Assembly: GCA_963748295.1 (NCBI GenBank)
Contig: CAVVIH010000004.1
Location: forward strand, 372,001-436,000
Length of the DNA stretch: 64,000 nt
From: CAVVIH01 sp963748295
GTDB taxonomy: Bacteria; Acidobacteriota; Vicinamibacteria; Vicinamibacterales; 2-12-FULL-66-21
Direction: 5' to 3'
Positions 11,091 through 20,044 of the stretch are shown here, piece by piece. The position numbers and the translations under genes were made by a program. How positions within the stretch are numbered: position 1 is the first letter of the stretch; each line of letters starts with the position of its first letter. The notes under the pieces were generated by a model. It was not told the origin of the DNA. It saw nothing but the letters and a program-made list of their open reading frames with translations, and ran no database searches.

Positions 11091-12081
11091 AGCCACGCGT
11101 CGTCTCCGGCATGCGTCCGACCGGCAAGCTCCATCTCGGGCACCTCGTGGGCGCCCTCGAGAACTGGGCCGCGATGCAGGACGCAGTACGACTGCTTCTA
11201 CTTCGTCGCCGACTGGCACGCGCTGACCAGCGATTACGCGGACACGTCGGCGATCGTGGAGAACGCGTACGACATGGTCGCGGACTGGATTGCCGCCGGA
11301 CTCGATCCCGAGCGCAGCACGATCTTCGTGCAGTCGATGGTGCCGGAGCACGCCGAGCTGAATCTGCTGCTCTCGATGACGATCCCGATCCCCTGGCTGG
11401 AACGGGTGCCGACCTACAAGGAGCAGATGGAGCAGCTCTCGGAGAAGGATCTGTCGACGGTCGGGTTCCTCGGCTATCCGCTGCTCCAGACCGCCGACAT
11501 CATCATCTACAACGCCCACTACGTGCCGGTCGGCGACGATCAGGTGCCGCACCTCGAGTTGAGCCGCGAGATCGTCCGGCGATTCCACAACTTCTTCGGC
11601 GAGCTGTTCGTCGAGCCGATGCCGAAGCTGACGAAAGTCTCGCGGCTGCCGGGCCTCGACAACCGCAAGATGTCGAAGAGCTACAACAACACGATCAACC
11701 TGTCCGACGATGCGGAGACCGTGCGGAAGAAGGTGATGCAGATGTACACGGACCCGAAACGGGTTCGTGCGGACATCCCCGGGCACGGTCGAGGGCAACC
11801 CGGTCTTCATCTACCACGACGCCTTCAATCCGGATAAGGCCGAGGTGGAGGACTTGAAGGCGCGTTACAGAGCGGGTAAGGTTGGCGACGTCGAAGTCAA
11901 AACCAAGCTCGCGAAGGCGCTGAATGCGCACCTCGATCCGCTCCGTGCGAGACGGGCCGCGGTGCTGGAGCATCCGTCGACGCTGCGCGACATCCTGCAC
12001 GAGGGCTCGCGCAAGGCGCGCGCGATCGCCGGCGAGACGATGGAACGTGTGAGAGCGGCCGTAAAACTGAAATACAACTGA
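11087..12081 (+). CDS. trpS: Tryptophanyl-tRNA synthetase, frameshifted
   Basis: Class I synthetase charging tRNA-Trp. GTG at 11087. The HIGH-type motif is GKLHLGHLVGALENW; the KMSKS motif is DNRKMSKSYNNTINL. Two one-base shifts break the frame: near 11185 (FYFVADWHALTSDY lies in a different frame) and near 11772 (DIPGTVEGNPVFIYHDAFN). The repaired length is about 330 residues, normal for the family. It overlaps the M50 protease stop and is followed with no gap by scpA. Confidence 0.92.
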
Positions 12082-12876
12082 ATGGACGAATTCGAATCGA
12101 TCCTCGAGGCGTATCCGGTCCGGCTCCAGAATTTCGAGGGGCCGCTCGATCTGCTGCTGCATCTGATCAAGAGGAACGAGGTCAACATCTACGAGATCCC
12201 GATCTCGTTGATCACGCAGCAATACCTCGAGTACATCGACCTGATGCAGGAGATGAACCTCGACGTCGCGGGAGAGTTCCTGGTCATGGCGGCGACGCTG
12301 ATTCACATCAAGTCGCGCATGCTGCTGCCGCGCCCCGATCCGTCGCAGGAGGATCCGGAAGAGGATCCGCGCGAAGCGCTGGTGCGGCGGCTGCTGGAGC
12401 ATCAGAAGTTCAAGGCGGCGGCGGAGCTCCTGCACGAGCGCGAGACGCTGCGCAGCGCGCAGTGGACGCGGCCCGACGGGCCGATCAGCGAGATCGCCGG
12501 CGAGGCGCCCGAGCCCGAGATCGAGGTCGATCTCTTCAGCCTCATCAGCGCGTTCCGCTCCGTCGTCGAACGCGCGAAGCAGCGCCCGAAGGTCTATCTG
12601 CCCGGCGAGCAGATTCCGATCGAGGAGCGGATCGAACAATTGCTGGCCAAGCTCTCGGAGACGGAGGCCTGCGGCTTCGAGGATCTCTTCGCGGACGTCC
12701 AGACGCGCGCCGGCCTGATCGTCACGTTCCTGGCGCTGCTCGAAATGATCCGCCTCAAGCTGGTGCGCGTGTTCCAGTCGGGCGCTGTCGGCCCGATCCG
12801 CGTCTACAAGCGGGCGAAACCGGCGGATGCGCCCAGTTTTGGCAATCTTGGCAATTCCGGCGATTCTGGCAATTGA
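12082..12876 (+). CDS. scpA: Segregation and condensation protein A
   Basis: The kleisin subunit of the SMC-ScpAB condensin. A 264-residue protein with the N-terminal signature FEGPLDLLLHLIKRNEVNIY and EIPISLITQQYLEYI, the usual helical IKSRMLLPRP stretch, an acidic linker and a C-terminal winged-helix region (GLIVTFLALLEMIRLKLVRV). ATG directly follows the trpS stop. scpB comes next, 13 nt away, the classical pair. Confidence 0.96.
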   Translation: MDEFESILEAYPVRLQNFEGPLDLLLHLIKRNEVNIYEIPISLITQQYLEYIDLMQEMNLDVAGEFLVMAATLIHIKSRMLLPRPDPSQEDPEEDPREALVRRLLEHQKFKAAAELLHERETLRSAQWTRPDGPISEIAGEAPEPEIEVDLFSLISAFRSVVERAKQRPKVYLPGEQIPIEERIEQLLAKLSETEACGFEDLFADVQTRAGLIVTFLALLEMIRLKLVRVFQSGAVGPIRVYKRAKPADAPSFGNLGNSGDSGN

Positions 12877-12889
12877 ATGAGGGCACCCC

Positions 12890-13606
12890 GTGTCTGACCA
12901 TCTGAAACCCGTCGTCGAGGCGTTGATTTTCGCGTCCCCCGAGCCGCTGACCCGGAAGATGCTGCACCGGCTGCTCGACGGCGAGCTCAAAGAGGACGTG
13001 GACGCGGCGCTCGCGGCGCTGCGTGCGGATTACGAGAAGCCGGGCGGCCTCCAGATCGTCGAGGTCGCGGGCGGCTATCAAATCGTGACCCGTCCGGAGC
13101 TCAACGAGTGGGTGCGGAAACTGTTCCACGAGCGCACGACGCAGAAGCTGTCGCTGCAGGCGCTCGAGACGCTGGCGGTCATCGCCTACAAGCAGCCGGT
13201 CACCGCACCCGAGATCGCCGAAATCCGCGGCGTCACCAGCAGCGGCGGCGTGCTCTCCACGCTCGTCGAGCGTCACCTGATCAAGACGGTCGGCCGCAAG
13301 CAGGTCGTCGGCAGGCCGTTCATGTATGCGACGACGCGCGAGTTCCTCGAGCGGTTCGGCCTCAACGATCTGAACGATCTGCCCAAGGTCGAGGAAATGG
13401 CCGACGCGCTCGGCTTCGAGCTGCCGATGGCGCTCATCGAACCGGCGCCGAACCCGAACCCGCTGCCGTTCGAGGGGGCGGAGGAACAACCGGCGCCGGT
13501 GGCCGTCGGCGCGGGTGACGAAACGATTTCATCTGCGGACGGCTTGCACTCCCAATCGTCAGCTTCCAAGCTGCCAGTCAATACCAGCAATTCACAGCAA
13601 TTGTAG
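12890..13606 (+). CDS. scpB: Segregation and condensation protein B
   Basis: Partner of ScpA, a dimer of winged helices that regulates SMC. Typical blocks: HLKPVVEALIFASPEPLTRK near the start, YQIVTRPELNEWVRKL, LAVIAYKQPVTAPEIAEIRG and GRPFMYATTREFLERFGLND. GTG start at 12890. A low-complexity tail of about 55 residues follows the domain. The stop TAG lies at the very start of the next gene, suggesting a scpA-scpB-rluB unit. Confidence 0.95.
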   Translation: MSDHLKPVVEALIFASPEPLTRKMLHRLLDGELKEDVDAALAALRADYEKPGGLQIVEVAGGYQIVTRPELNEWVRKLFHERTTQKLSLQALETLAVIAYKQPVTAPEIAEIRGVTSSGGVLSTLVERHLIKTVGRKQVVGRPFMYATTREFLERFGLNDLNDLPKVEEMADALGFELPMALIEPAPNPNPLPFEGAEEQPAPVAVGAGDETISSADGLHSQSSASKLPVNTSNSQQL

Positions 13607-14386
13607 TCATCCGCCTCCAGAAGATCTTGTCCACCGCGGGAGTGTCGTCCCGACGCGCTGCCGAGCGCTTGATCGTCGAAGGGCGCGTCAGCGTCAACGG
13701 CCGGACCGCAACCGAGCTGGGGACGAAGGCGGATCCCGAGCACGACGACATTCGCGTGGACGGGCGGCGCATCAGGCCCGCGGCGCGCCGACTTTACATC
13801 CTGCTGAACAAGCCCCGGGATACATCACCAGCCGTTCCGATCCGCATCAGCGTCCGACCGTGCTCGATCTGCTGCGCGAAGGGGGAGTCCGCGATACGTG
13901 TATCCGGTCGGACGACTCGACTACGACTCCGAGGGATTGCTCCTGCTCACGAGCGACGGCGATCTTGCCGCGCGCCTGACGCATCCGCGTCACGAAATCG
14001 CACGCGAGTACCAGGCGCAGGTGCGCGGGGTCCCCGATCGCCACGATCTCGAGCGGCTCGAGCGCGGCATCGTGATCGACGGCCGGCGGACCGCGCCGGC
14101 GGAGGCGGCCGTGCGCAAGGTGTTCGAGAAAAGCGGCGGCGAGCAAGCCATCCTCTCGCTGGTCATTCACGAGGGACGCAACCGGCAGATCCGGAAGATG
14201 TGCGATGCGATCGGGCATCCGGTGGTGCGGCTGCGGCGCGTGCGCATCGGGCCGATTGCCGACGCGCGGTTGAAGCCGGGCCGCTTCCGCGAGCTGACGC
14301 CGGGCGAGCTGTCGGCGCTGCGGAAAGCAGTTCTCAGCGATCGAGCAGACTCCCCCAGAAGCGGATCAGGCGCCAGGTCTCGCTGA
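13606..14386 (+). CDS. rluB: RluB-type 23S rRNA pseudouridine synthase, frameshifted
   Basis: Makes pseudouridine in rRNA. An N-terminal S4 domain (IRLQKILSTAGVSSRRAAER) precedes the catalytic domain with VGRLDYDSEGLLLLTSDGDL and the closing EGRNRQIRKMCDAIGHPVVR. Two lost G residues split the frame: CGGGAT near 13817 (NKPRGYITS) and ACGTGT near 13903 (DTVYPVGRLD). No ATG or GTG fits the expected first codon at 13606, where GTC stands; TTG at 13627 would cut into the S4 domain. The last 15 or so residues overlap the convergent hydrolase gene and may not be real. Confidence 0.88.
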
Positions 14387-15482
14387 TCGACGGCGGCCGG
14401 TCGACCTCGGCGTGCGTGATCAGCGGCGTGGCGAGCTTTTCGACGACGACGCCGCGTTTGCGGAGGTCCTGCGCGAGCAGCTCCGATTCGACCGCGGGGA
14501 TGACGTTGTCGTCGGTGCCGTGCAGCAGGTAGACCGGCGCGGCCGGCGCGGCGGCGCGCGATGGCGAGAGGGCAGCGTCATCGGCCATGGCCTCGACGTA
14601 CGGAAGCAGAATCGGACCCAGCTTGGCGACGTTGCGGTCGTTGACGTAGCCCATCATCGTTGCCGCCGGTTCCGGGAGGGCCGCGGCCAGCTCGCGCGCG
14701 CGTGCGAACGCCGCCTGCGATTGCGCCTTGTCCACCATGTCGAGACGTGAGGCGTCGAGGAACGTCAGGATGGCGTCACGCAGCGGCGCGGCCTGATCGG
14801 CAGGCACGACGCGCTCGGCGACGCCCAGCAGGATGATCGCGACCCCATAGTCGTGCGGGGGACGGGTGGCGCCATCGGGCTGTACGCCGGTGCACAGGTA
14901 ACGAAGCGTGCGCGGCAGATCGCCGTGTCCGCCGAACGACATCACGAAGCCGGCGCGATCGCGAATCGACGGACGGCCGGAGGCGACGATGCTCAGGCCG
15001 CCGGCGAAGCTGATGCCGATCATGCCGATGCGCCCGTCTGGCGCGAGCGACGACTGCTGCGACAGCCACAGCGCGGCGTCCTCGATCATGTCGGTGTTGA
15101 CGGGCGTGATGGCGTAGCGTTTCAGATCGGCGAGCTCCGCGGTCAGGACCGGCGTGCCGACCGAAGCCAGATCGCGCGCGACGCCGACCAGCCGCGGCTC
15201 TTCGATTCCCGATGCATGCACGCCCGGAACGAGCAGCACCGGCAATCCCTCGCGTTCCTGCGGCTCGTACCATTTGCCCGGCAGCTCGCCGCCGCGCCAC
15301 TTGATGCGGACCGGCCGTTCGGTGACGCTGCCCGCCTCGAGCTCCGCGGCGGAGGCGGCGACGCCCGTGATGCCCGCCGCCTGCGCGACGAACGCTGCCG
15401 CACGCACGTATTCGTTGAACACGAGATACGCGCCAAGGAGCAACACGAGTGGCAGTCCGACAAATGCGACGGTTTTCCGCAC
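14334..15482 (-). CDS. Membrane-anchored alpha/beta hydrolase (dienelactone-hydrolase-like)
   Basis: A 382-residue protein with one N-terminal hydrophobic anchor (FVGLPLVLLLGAYLVFNEYV). The hydrolase fold has nucleophile elbow GMIGISFAGG, acid HGTDDNVIP and histidine LITHAEVD. The frame stays open upstream to 15620, but that part translates stutter repeats (SQLPIPNSQ), so I place the start at GTG 15482. The substrate is unknown. It is divergent from cmk, with the repeat between them. Confidence 0.82.
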   Translation of the reverse strand: MRKTVAFVGLPLVLLLGAYLVFNEYVRAAAFVAQAAGITGVAASAAELEAGSVTERPVRIKWRGGELPGKWYEPQEREGLPVLLVPGVHASGIEEPRLVGVARDLASVGTPVLTAELADLKRYAITPVNTDMIEDAALWLSQQSSLAPDGRIGMIGISFAGGLSIVASGRPSIRDRAGFVMSFGGHGDLPRTLRYLCTGVQPDGATRPPHDYGVAIILLGVAERVVPADQAAPLRDAILTFLDASRLDMVDKAQSQAAFARARELAAALPEPAATMMGYVNDRNVAKLGPILLPYVEAMADDAALSPSRAAAPAAPVYLLHGTDDNVIPAVESELLAQDLRKRGVVVEKLATPLITHAEVDRPPSISETWRLIRFWGSLLDR

Positions 15483-15525
15483 CGCAGAGGATAATAGCCC
15501 GCCGTCGGGATTACGATTGGGGGTT

Positions 15526-15579
15526 GGCAGTTGGGAGTTGGAAGCCTTTTGGGAGTTGGGAATTGGGAGTTGGGAGTTG
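15526..15579. repeat. One-armed stutter element, TTGGGAG family (locus C)
   Basis: Five or more copies of TTGGGAGTTG in one orientation only, with no opposite arm nearby. It lies in the divergent gap between the hydrolase and cmk. The last TTG (15577) is the only start-like codon in the cmk frame next to the first conserved residues, and the GGGAG before it resembles a ribosome binding site. Confidence 0.75.
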
Positions 15580-16242
15580 ATCATAGCGATAGATGGCCCG
15601 TCGGGGGCCGGGAAAGGCACGGTCGCGCGAGGTGTGGCGGCAAGACTTGGTTACACCCACATCGACACGGGCGCGATGTATCGCGCGGTCGCGTGGAAGG
15701 CGCTGCGGGACGGCATCGATCTGAATGACGAAGATGCGGTCTGGAAGCTGACGCGGGATGCGCAGCTGCTCGTCAAGGACGGCGTCGTGCGCATCGACGG
15801 CCACGACGTCGCGAACGCGATCCGCACGCCGGAGATGGACGCCGCCGCTGCATCCGTCGCCAGGCAGCCCCGGGTGCGCGAGGTCCTGGTCGACGAACAA
15901 CGCCGGCTGGGCAGCTCGGGGAACATCGTCATGGAAGGGCGCGACATCGGCACCATCGTGTTCCCGGGCGCCGACGTGAAGATCTACCTCGATGCGTCCC
16001 CGGAAGAACGCGCGCGGCGCCGGGCCCAGGATCCGGCGCACAGCGCAGGCCGCGGCGGCGCGGCCGTGCAGGACATCACCACCGCGATCAGGGCGCGCGA
16101 CCACAGCGACCGCACCCGTGCCACTTCGCCGCTCACGGCGGCCGCCGATGCGATGGTCATCGACACGACCGAGCTCTCGGTCGAGGAAGTCATCGATCGG
16201 ATCCTGGTGCTGGTCGCGTCGAATGGTGACTCTTCCGCCTAA
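15577..16242 (+). CDS. cmk: Cytidylate kinase
   Basis: Phosphorylates CMP and dCMP. P-loop IAIDGPSGAGKGTVARGVAA at the N-terminus, CMP-binding HIDTGAMYRAVAWKAL, MEGRDIGTIVFPGADVKIYL, and a lid region ERARRRAQDP. About 221 residues, normal. There is no ATG or GTG before IIAIDGPSG; TTG 15577, the last word of the stutter element, is the best start. The stop TAA lies in the centre of a CTTCCGCCTAAAGGCGGAAG palindrome, so repeats bound this gene at both ends. In many bacteria cmk precedes rpsA; here one small divergent gene lies between. Confidence 0.93.
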   Translation: MIIAIDGPSGAGKGTVARGVAARLGYTHIDTGAMYRAVAWKALRDGIDLNDEDAVWKLTRDAQLLVKDGVVRIDGHDVANAIRTPEMDAAAASVARQPRVREVLVDEQRRLGSSGNIVMEGRDIGTIVFPGADVKIYLDASPEERARRRAQDPAHSAGRGGAAVQDITTAIRARDHSDRTRATSPLTAAADAMVIDTTELSVEEVIDRILVLVASNGDSSA

Positions 16243-16289
16243 AGGCGGAAGCCACAAGAGTGTCCTTGTAGCTTCCGCCTTTAGGCGGA
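16232..16289. repeat. Paired palindromes forming a long hairpin at the cmk 3' end
   Basis: CTTCCGCCTAAAGGCGGAAG (16232-16251) and an opposite copy CTTCCGCCTTTAGGCGGA (16272-16289) flank CCACAAG-agtgtc-CTTGTAG. The middle arms 16241-16258 and 16265-16282 pair over about 17 bp with one mismatch. The TAA stop of cmk is inside the first copy. It lies between convergent genes and is plausibly a bidirectional terminator, though it lacks a T run. Confidence 0.8.
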
Positions 16290-16296
16290 CCTAGGA

Positions 16297-17061
16297 CTAG
16301 TCCCGGTCCCGGTAGTCTTCGGACGAGGCCGGATCGAGCTCCCACCGGTGCCGATCGCGATCGGCGACCTTGTCGGCGGCCCGGAGCTCTTCGTTGTCCT
16401 GGTATTCGACGCCGAGCGCCTTCCCGATATCGTCGACCCGATCCTGATCGGGGGTCGGGTTGTCGCCTCCGGGCGCTTCGTCGCCAACCGCGTAGGCATC
16501 TTCCCAATCGGCATCGACGTCGCCGCCGGTGAGCACCGGACTCGTCTCGTTGTGCTCGCCGAGGGTCTCGCGCATTTCTCGTCGTCCGGACCGCGCCGCC
16601 GAGGCGGATCGATCCATGTTCAGGCTCGATGGCGGTGTTTGAACCGTTTCTTCGACTTCCCGAAGCTGGCGGCGTGCGCGATCGAGCGACGGCGCGCGGC
16701 GGGTGGAGCCGGCGCCGGCCGGCGTGCCGGTGGAGCGCTTGGTCGGCATCGGGTTGGTGCGGCCCCTGACCGTCCGGCCGGTCTCCGGGGTCTGCGCCAG
16801 GTCGCGCTCTCGACCGGTGCCGCCCGGTCGGCGTTTCGGTGCGGCGGCCTTGCGGGCTGCCTTCGCGGCCGGCTTGCGGACTGGCTTTCGGACGGCCTTT
16901 CGCGATGGCTTGCGGGCCGACTTGCGGGCCGCCGTGCGGACGGCCTTGCGGGCCGTCGCTTTGCGCGCCCCGGCCTTCCGGCCCGCCGCCTTGCGAGCGC
17001 TCGATTTGCGGGCCGTCCCCTTCGCTTTGCCGGCGCCGCGTCTTGCCTTTTTCTTGGCCAT
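16297..17061 (-). CDS. Histone-H1-like basic domain fused to an acidic DUF6335-like domain
   Basis: 254 residues. The first 80 are almost only Lys, Arg and Ala in AxKxA-type repeats (for example RKSSARKAAGRKAGARKATA), as in bacterial H1/Hc1-like DNA-binding tails. The C-terminal 60 are acidic and conserved in look: GGDVDADWEDAYAVGDEAPG, then VDDIGKALGV and RDRHRWELDPASSED, which I recall as DUF6335. A good ribosome binding site (GAGGAAAG) precedes ATG 17061. It is probably a nucleoid-associated or stress protein; the function is not established. It is divergent from rpsA. Confidence 0.7.
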   Translation of the reverse strand: MAKKKARRGAGKAKGTARKSSARKAAGRKAGARKATARKAVRTAARKSARKPSRKAVRKPVRKPAAKAARKAAAPKRRPGGTGRERDLAQTPETGRTVRGRTNPMPTKRSTGTPAGAGSTRRAPSLDRARRQLREVEETVQTPPSSLNMDRSASAARSGRREMRETLGEHNETSPVLTGGDVDADWEDAYAVGDEAPGGDNPTPDQDRVDDIGKALGVEYQDNEELRAADKVADRDRHRWELDPASSEDYRDRD

Positions 17062-17193
17062 ATGCGGTTTCTCTTTCCTCGGGGCGGCCCAGGTCGACCG
17101 CCAGCGTTGACGCCCTCGCAGGGCGGTTTGAGTATACGTGGGAATGAATCCGGACGTGACGGAAGAGGCTGCCTGGACATAGCTGGCGCCGCG

Positions 17194-17223
17194 TTGACGA
17201 GCGGCCCCTAAGTGATGTATCTT
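17194..17223 (+). promoter_or_regulatory. Candidate sigma-70 promoter of rpsA
   Basis: TTGACG (17194-17199), an 18-nt spacer, then TATCTT (17218-17223), about 80 nt before the expected leader end. A strong ribosome binding site GAGGAGGA (17295-17302) precedes ATG 17313. The rest of the 17062-17312 gap shows nothing else clear. Confidence 0.45.
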
Positions 17224-17312
17224 CTACTGCTTATCGCAAATCAAAGGCGATGAATACTACAGCCCGCCGGAGCTGAGATGCCGGCAGTTCGATCGAGGAG
17301 GACCCGTTACGC

Positions 17313-19079
17313 ATGGCAATTGAAAAAACGCAACGCAACAATCCACAAGGAGGTGGCCTTTCCGTGAACGCTGACAAGTCATCGGGTTTTTCCCCGCTCG
17401 ACGATCAGATCGATCCACAGGAATATGCTCGCCTCCTTGACCTTTACGACAGCAGCTTCCGCAACATCGCGGAAGGCGAGGTCGTGAAGGGCACCGTTCT
17501 CAAAGTTACGCCGTCTGAAGTCATCGTCGACGTCGGCTACAAGTCTGAGGGCATCATCGCCATCGACGAGTTCGTCGACGAGACCGGCCAGATTGCCGTA
17601 CAGCCCGGCGACATCGTCGACGTGCTGCTCGAGCGCACCGAAGATCGTGAAGGCTACGTCGTCCTCTCGCGCGAGAAGGCCGAGAAGATGAAGATCTGGG
17701 ACGACGTGGAGAAGGCCTACGCGGAGCGCAAGGTGGTGATCGGCCGCGTGATCGAGCGCATCAAGGGCGGCCTCGCGGTGGACATCGGCGTCCGCGCGTT
17801 CCTGCCCGGCTCGCAGATCGACGTCCGGCCGGTCCGGAACCTCGACGCGCTGCGCGGCCAGGAGCTGCGGATGCGCGTCATCAAGGTCAACAAGAAGCGC
17901 GGCAACATCGTGCTCTCGCGCAAGGTGCTCCTCGAGGAGGAGAACGCCGAAAAGAAGAAGCACACGCTCGACACGCTCGCCGAGGGCAAGGTCCTGCGCG
18001 GCGTGGTGAAGAACATCACGGACTACGGCGCGTTCATCGATCTGGGCGGCATCGACGGATTGCTGCACATCACCGACATGTCCTGGGGGCGCGTCTCGCA
18101 TCCCTCGGAGCTGTTCAAGGTGAACGACGAGATCGACGTCATCGTGCTGAAGTACGACCCGGCGACCGAGCGCGTCTCGCTCGGCCACAAGCAGCTGATG
18201 AACGATCCGTGGTCGAACGTGATCGAGCGGTATCCGGTTGGCGCGCGAATGAGCGGAAAGGTCGTCAGCCTGACCGACTACGGCGCGTTCGTGGAGCTCG
18301 AACCGGGCGTCGAGGGTCTGATCCACGTGTCCGAGATGTCGTGGAGCAAGCGGGTGAAGCACCCGTCGAAGATCCTGAACGTCGGCGACAGCGTCGAGGC
18401 GATGGTCCTCGGCGTCGATCCCGGCGCGCGCCGCATCTCGCTCGGGCTCAAGCAGGTCGAGAGCAACCCGTGGCACGAGCTGACGGAGAAATACCCGATC
18501 GGCACGACGATCACCGGCAAGGTGCGCAACCTCACCGAGTTCGGCGCGTTCGTCGAAGTCGAGGAAGGGATCGACGGCCTGATTCACATCTCCGACATGT
18601 CATGGAGCAAGCGTCTCAAGCACCCGTCCGAGGTCCTCAAGAAGGGCGATACGGTCGAAGCGATGGTGCTGAACATCGACGCCGAGAACCAGCGGCTGTC
18701 GCTGGGGCTCAAGCAGCTTCAGACCGATGTCTGGGATGAGTTCTTCACCCAACACCATGTCGGCGACATCGTCGAAGGCAAGGTCGTGCGGGTGACGAAC
18801 TTCGGTGCGTTCGTCGAGCTGGCGGAAGGCATCGAGGGGCTGATTCACGTGTCCGAGTTCGACGACTCGCATCACGCGGGCAAGGACGAGAAGCTCGAAC
18901 TGAAGGTCGGCGAAAGCTACCAGATGAAGATCATCCGGCTGATCCCGGGTGAACGGAAGATCGGGCTGAGCATCCGTGCGCTCAAGAACGACGAGTTCCG
19001 GGCGGATTGGGAGGCCTACACCGAAACGACCGGACGGCCGGAAGTGACGCTGGGCGATCACTTCAAGCATCAGCAATAG
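17313..19079 (+). CDS. rpsA: 30S ribosomal protein S1
   Basis: 588 residues with six S1 RNA-binding domains. The first two are the divergent ribosome-binding ones (EGEVVKGTVLKVTPSEVIVD; GRVIERIKGGLAVDIGVRAF). Four canonical copies follow, each with a DYGAFVEL or EFGAFVEV strand and an IHVSEMSWSKR or IHISDMSW loop. S1 brings mRNA to the ribosome. No frameshift is seen across 1.8 kb. It is monocistronic by context: a stutter element follows the stop. Confidence 0.97.
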   Translation: MAIEKTQRNNPQGGGLSVNADKSSGFSPLDDQIDPQEYARLLDLYDSSFRNIAEGEVVKGTVLKVTPSEVIVDVGYKSEGIIAIDEFVDETGQIAVQPGDIVDVLLERTEDREGYVVLSREKAEKMKIWDDVEKAYAERKVVIGRVIERIKGGLAVDIGVRAFLPGSQIDVRPVRNLDALRGQELRMRVIKVNKKRGNIVLSRKVLLEEENAEKKKHTLDTLAEGKVLRGVVKNITDYGAFIDLGGIDGLLHITDMSWGRVSHPSELFKVNDEIDVIVLKYDPATERVSLGHKQLMNDPWSNVIERYPVGARMSGKVVSLTDYGAFVELEPGVEGLIHVSEMSWSKRVKHPSKILNVGDSVEAMVLGVDPGARRISLGLKQVESNPWHELTEKYPIGTTITGKVRNLTEFGAFVEVEEGIDGLIHISDMSWSKRLKHPSEVLKKGDTVEAMVLNIDAENQRLSLGLKQLQTDVWDEFFTQHHVGDIVEGKVVRVTNFGAFVELAEGIEGLIHVSEFDDSHHAGKDEKLELKVGESYQMKIIRLIPGERKIGLSIRALKNDEFRADWEAYTETTGRPEVTLGDHFKHQQ

Positions 19080-19150
19080 CTATCAGCTCACAGCCGTCAG
19101 CTTTCAGCTGAACACCAGCTGATAGCTGACCGCTGATGGCTGACGGCTAA
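19080..19150. repeat. Stutter element, AGCTGA/TCAGCT family (locus I)
   Basis: CTATCAGCTCACAGCCGTC, then TCAGCTTTCAGCTGA, then CAGCTGATAGCTGACC and TGATGGCTGACGG. The two halves are mutually inverted, so a hairpin can form. It lies between rpsA and the HU/IHF gene. The words match those of the element at 7450-7495. Confidence 0.75.
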
Positions 19151-19168
19151 TCCAAAGGGAGCTACCCC

Positions 19169-19534
19169 ATGAACACCGGCAGCATGACGAAGGCGGAGCT
19201 CGTCGAAGAAGTTTCACGGGTGTCCGATCTGACGAAGAAGCACTCCGAGGTCATCGTCGATACCGTCTTCAAGAGCATCATCGACGCGCTGCATCGCGGC
19301 GAGAAGATCGAGCTGCGCGGGTTCGGGAGCTTCCGGCTGCGGCGGCGTGAGCCGCGCAAGGGACGGAACCCGAAGACGGGGGACAAGGTGGACGTCCCGC
19401 CGAAGAAGGTTCCGTATTTCAAGCCCGGCAAGGAGCTGAAGGAGCTCATCAACCGCGAGCCGGATGCGCCAGTATCGGCGCCGCCGGCCGCGAACGTGAC
19501 CCCGAACGGCGATCCCGATTTGGCCGGCGTCTGA
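19169..19534 (+). CDS. HU/IHF family DNA-bending protein
   Basis: 121 residues. The family core is clear: MTKAELVEEVSRVSDLTKKH, then HRGEKIELRGFGSFRLRRRE, and the beta-arm signature PRKGRNPKTGDKVDVPPKKV. The RNPxTG motif intercalates DNA. The ribosome binding site AGGGAG precedes ATG 19169; a second in-frame ATG lies at 19184 and matches the usual start of the family better. The position after rpsA resembles the rpsA-ihfB order in proteobacteria. A disordered tail of about 25 residues follows. Confidence 0.93.
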   Translation: MNTGSMTKAELVEEVSRVSDLTKKHSEVIVDTVFKSIIDALHRGEKIELRGFGSFRLRRREPRKGRNPKTGDKVDVPPKKVPYFKPGKELKELINREPDAPVSAPPAANVTPNGDPDLAGV

Positions 19535-19546
19535 GCCCGCCGGCCG

Positions 19547-20032
19547 ATGGACCACCTGTGGACTCCCTGGAGGCTGCCGTACGTGACGGGCACAGGGACG
19601 GCGACCGGCTGCGTATTCTGTGAGGCACAAACCGGCGAACAGGCCGACCTCATCGTCTACCGCGGCCGGACCTGCTTCATCATCCTCAACAAGTTTCCCT
19701 ACAACAACGGGCACCTGATGGTGATCCCGAACCGCCACGTGCCATCACTCACGGCCGCGACCGACGAGGAGCTGTGCGAGATGATGGAGCTCGCGCGCCG
19801 GTCGGAGGTCGCGCTGGGAGAAGCCTACACGCCGCACGGCCTGAACATGGGCATCAACATCGGCAAGCCCGCCGGCGCCGGCGTGCTCGATCACGTGCAC
19901 ATGCACGTCGTCCCGCGCTGGAACGGCGACACGAACTACATGACCGTGGTCGGCGCCACCCGGGTGCTGCCCGAGGAACTGCCACAGACCGCGGCGAGGC
20001 TCAGGCCGATCTTCGAGCGGCTCGCTGGATAG
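19547..20032 (+). CDS. HIT family nucleotide hydrolase/transferase
   Basis: 161 residues. Histidine-triad motif DHVHMHVVPRW near residue 110, the N-terminal WTPWRLPYV and CVFC found in the Ap4A-phosphorylase-like/FHIT-like branch, and NNGHLMVIPNRHVPSL. These enzymes cleave dinucleoside polyphosphates or nucleotidyl esters; the precise substrate is not readable from sequence. It starts 12 nt after the HU/IHF stop, a likely operon. Confidence 0.9.
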   Translation: MDHLWTPWRLPYVTGTGTATGCVFCEAQTGEQADLIVYRGRTCFIILNKFPYNNGHLMVIPNRHVPSLTAATDEELCEMMELARRSEVALGEAYTPHGLNMGINIGKPAGAGVLDHVHMHVVPRWNGDTNYMTVVGATRVLPEELPQTAARLRPIFERLAG

Positions 20033-20044
20033 GGCTTCGCCAGC

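Noticed and set aside
14334..14386. Functional antisense overlap between rluB and hydrolase 3' ends
   Set aside because: The overlapping rluB tail is beyond the family C-terminus and may result from another indel, so the overlap is not reliable.
15483..15620. N-terminal extension of the alpha/beta hydrolase frame
   Set aside because: The extra residues (SQLPIPNSQ and similar) are a translation of the stutter repeat; GTG 15482 directly before the membrane anchor is a better start.
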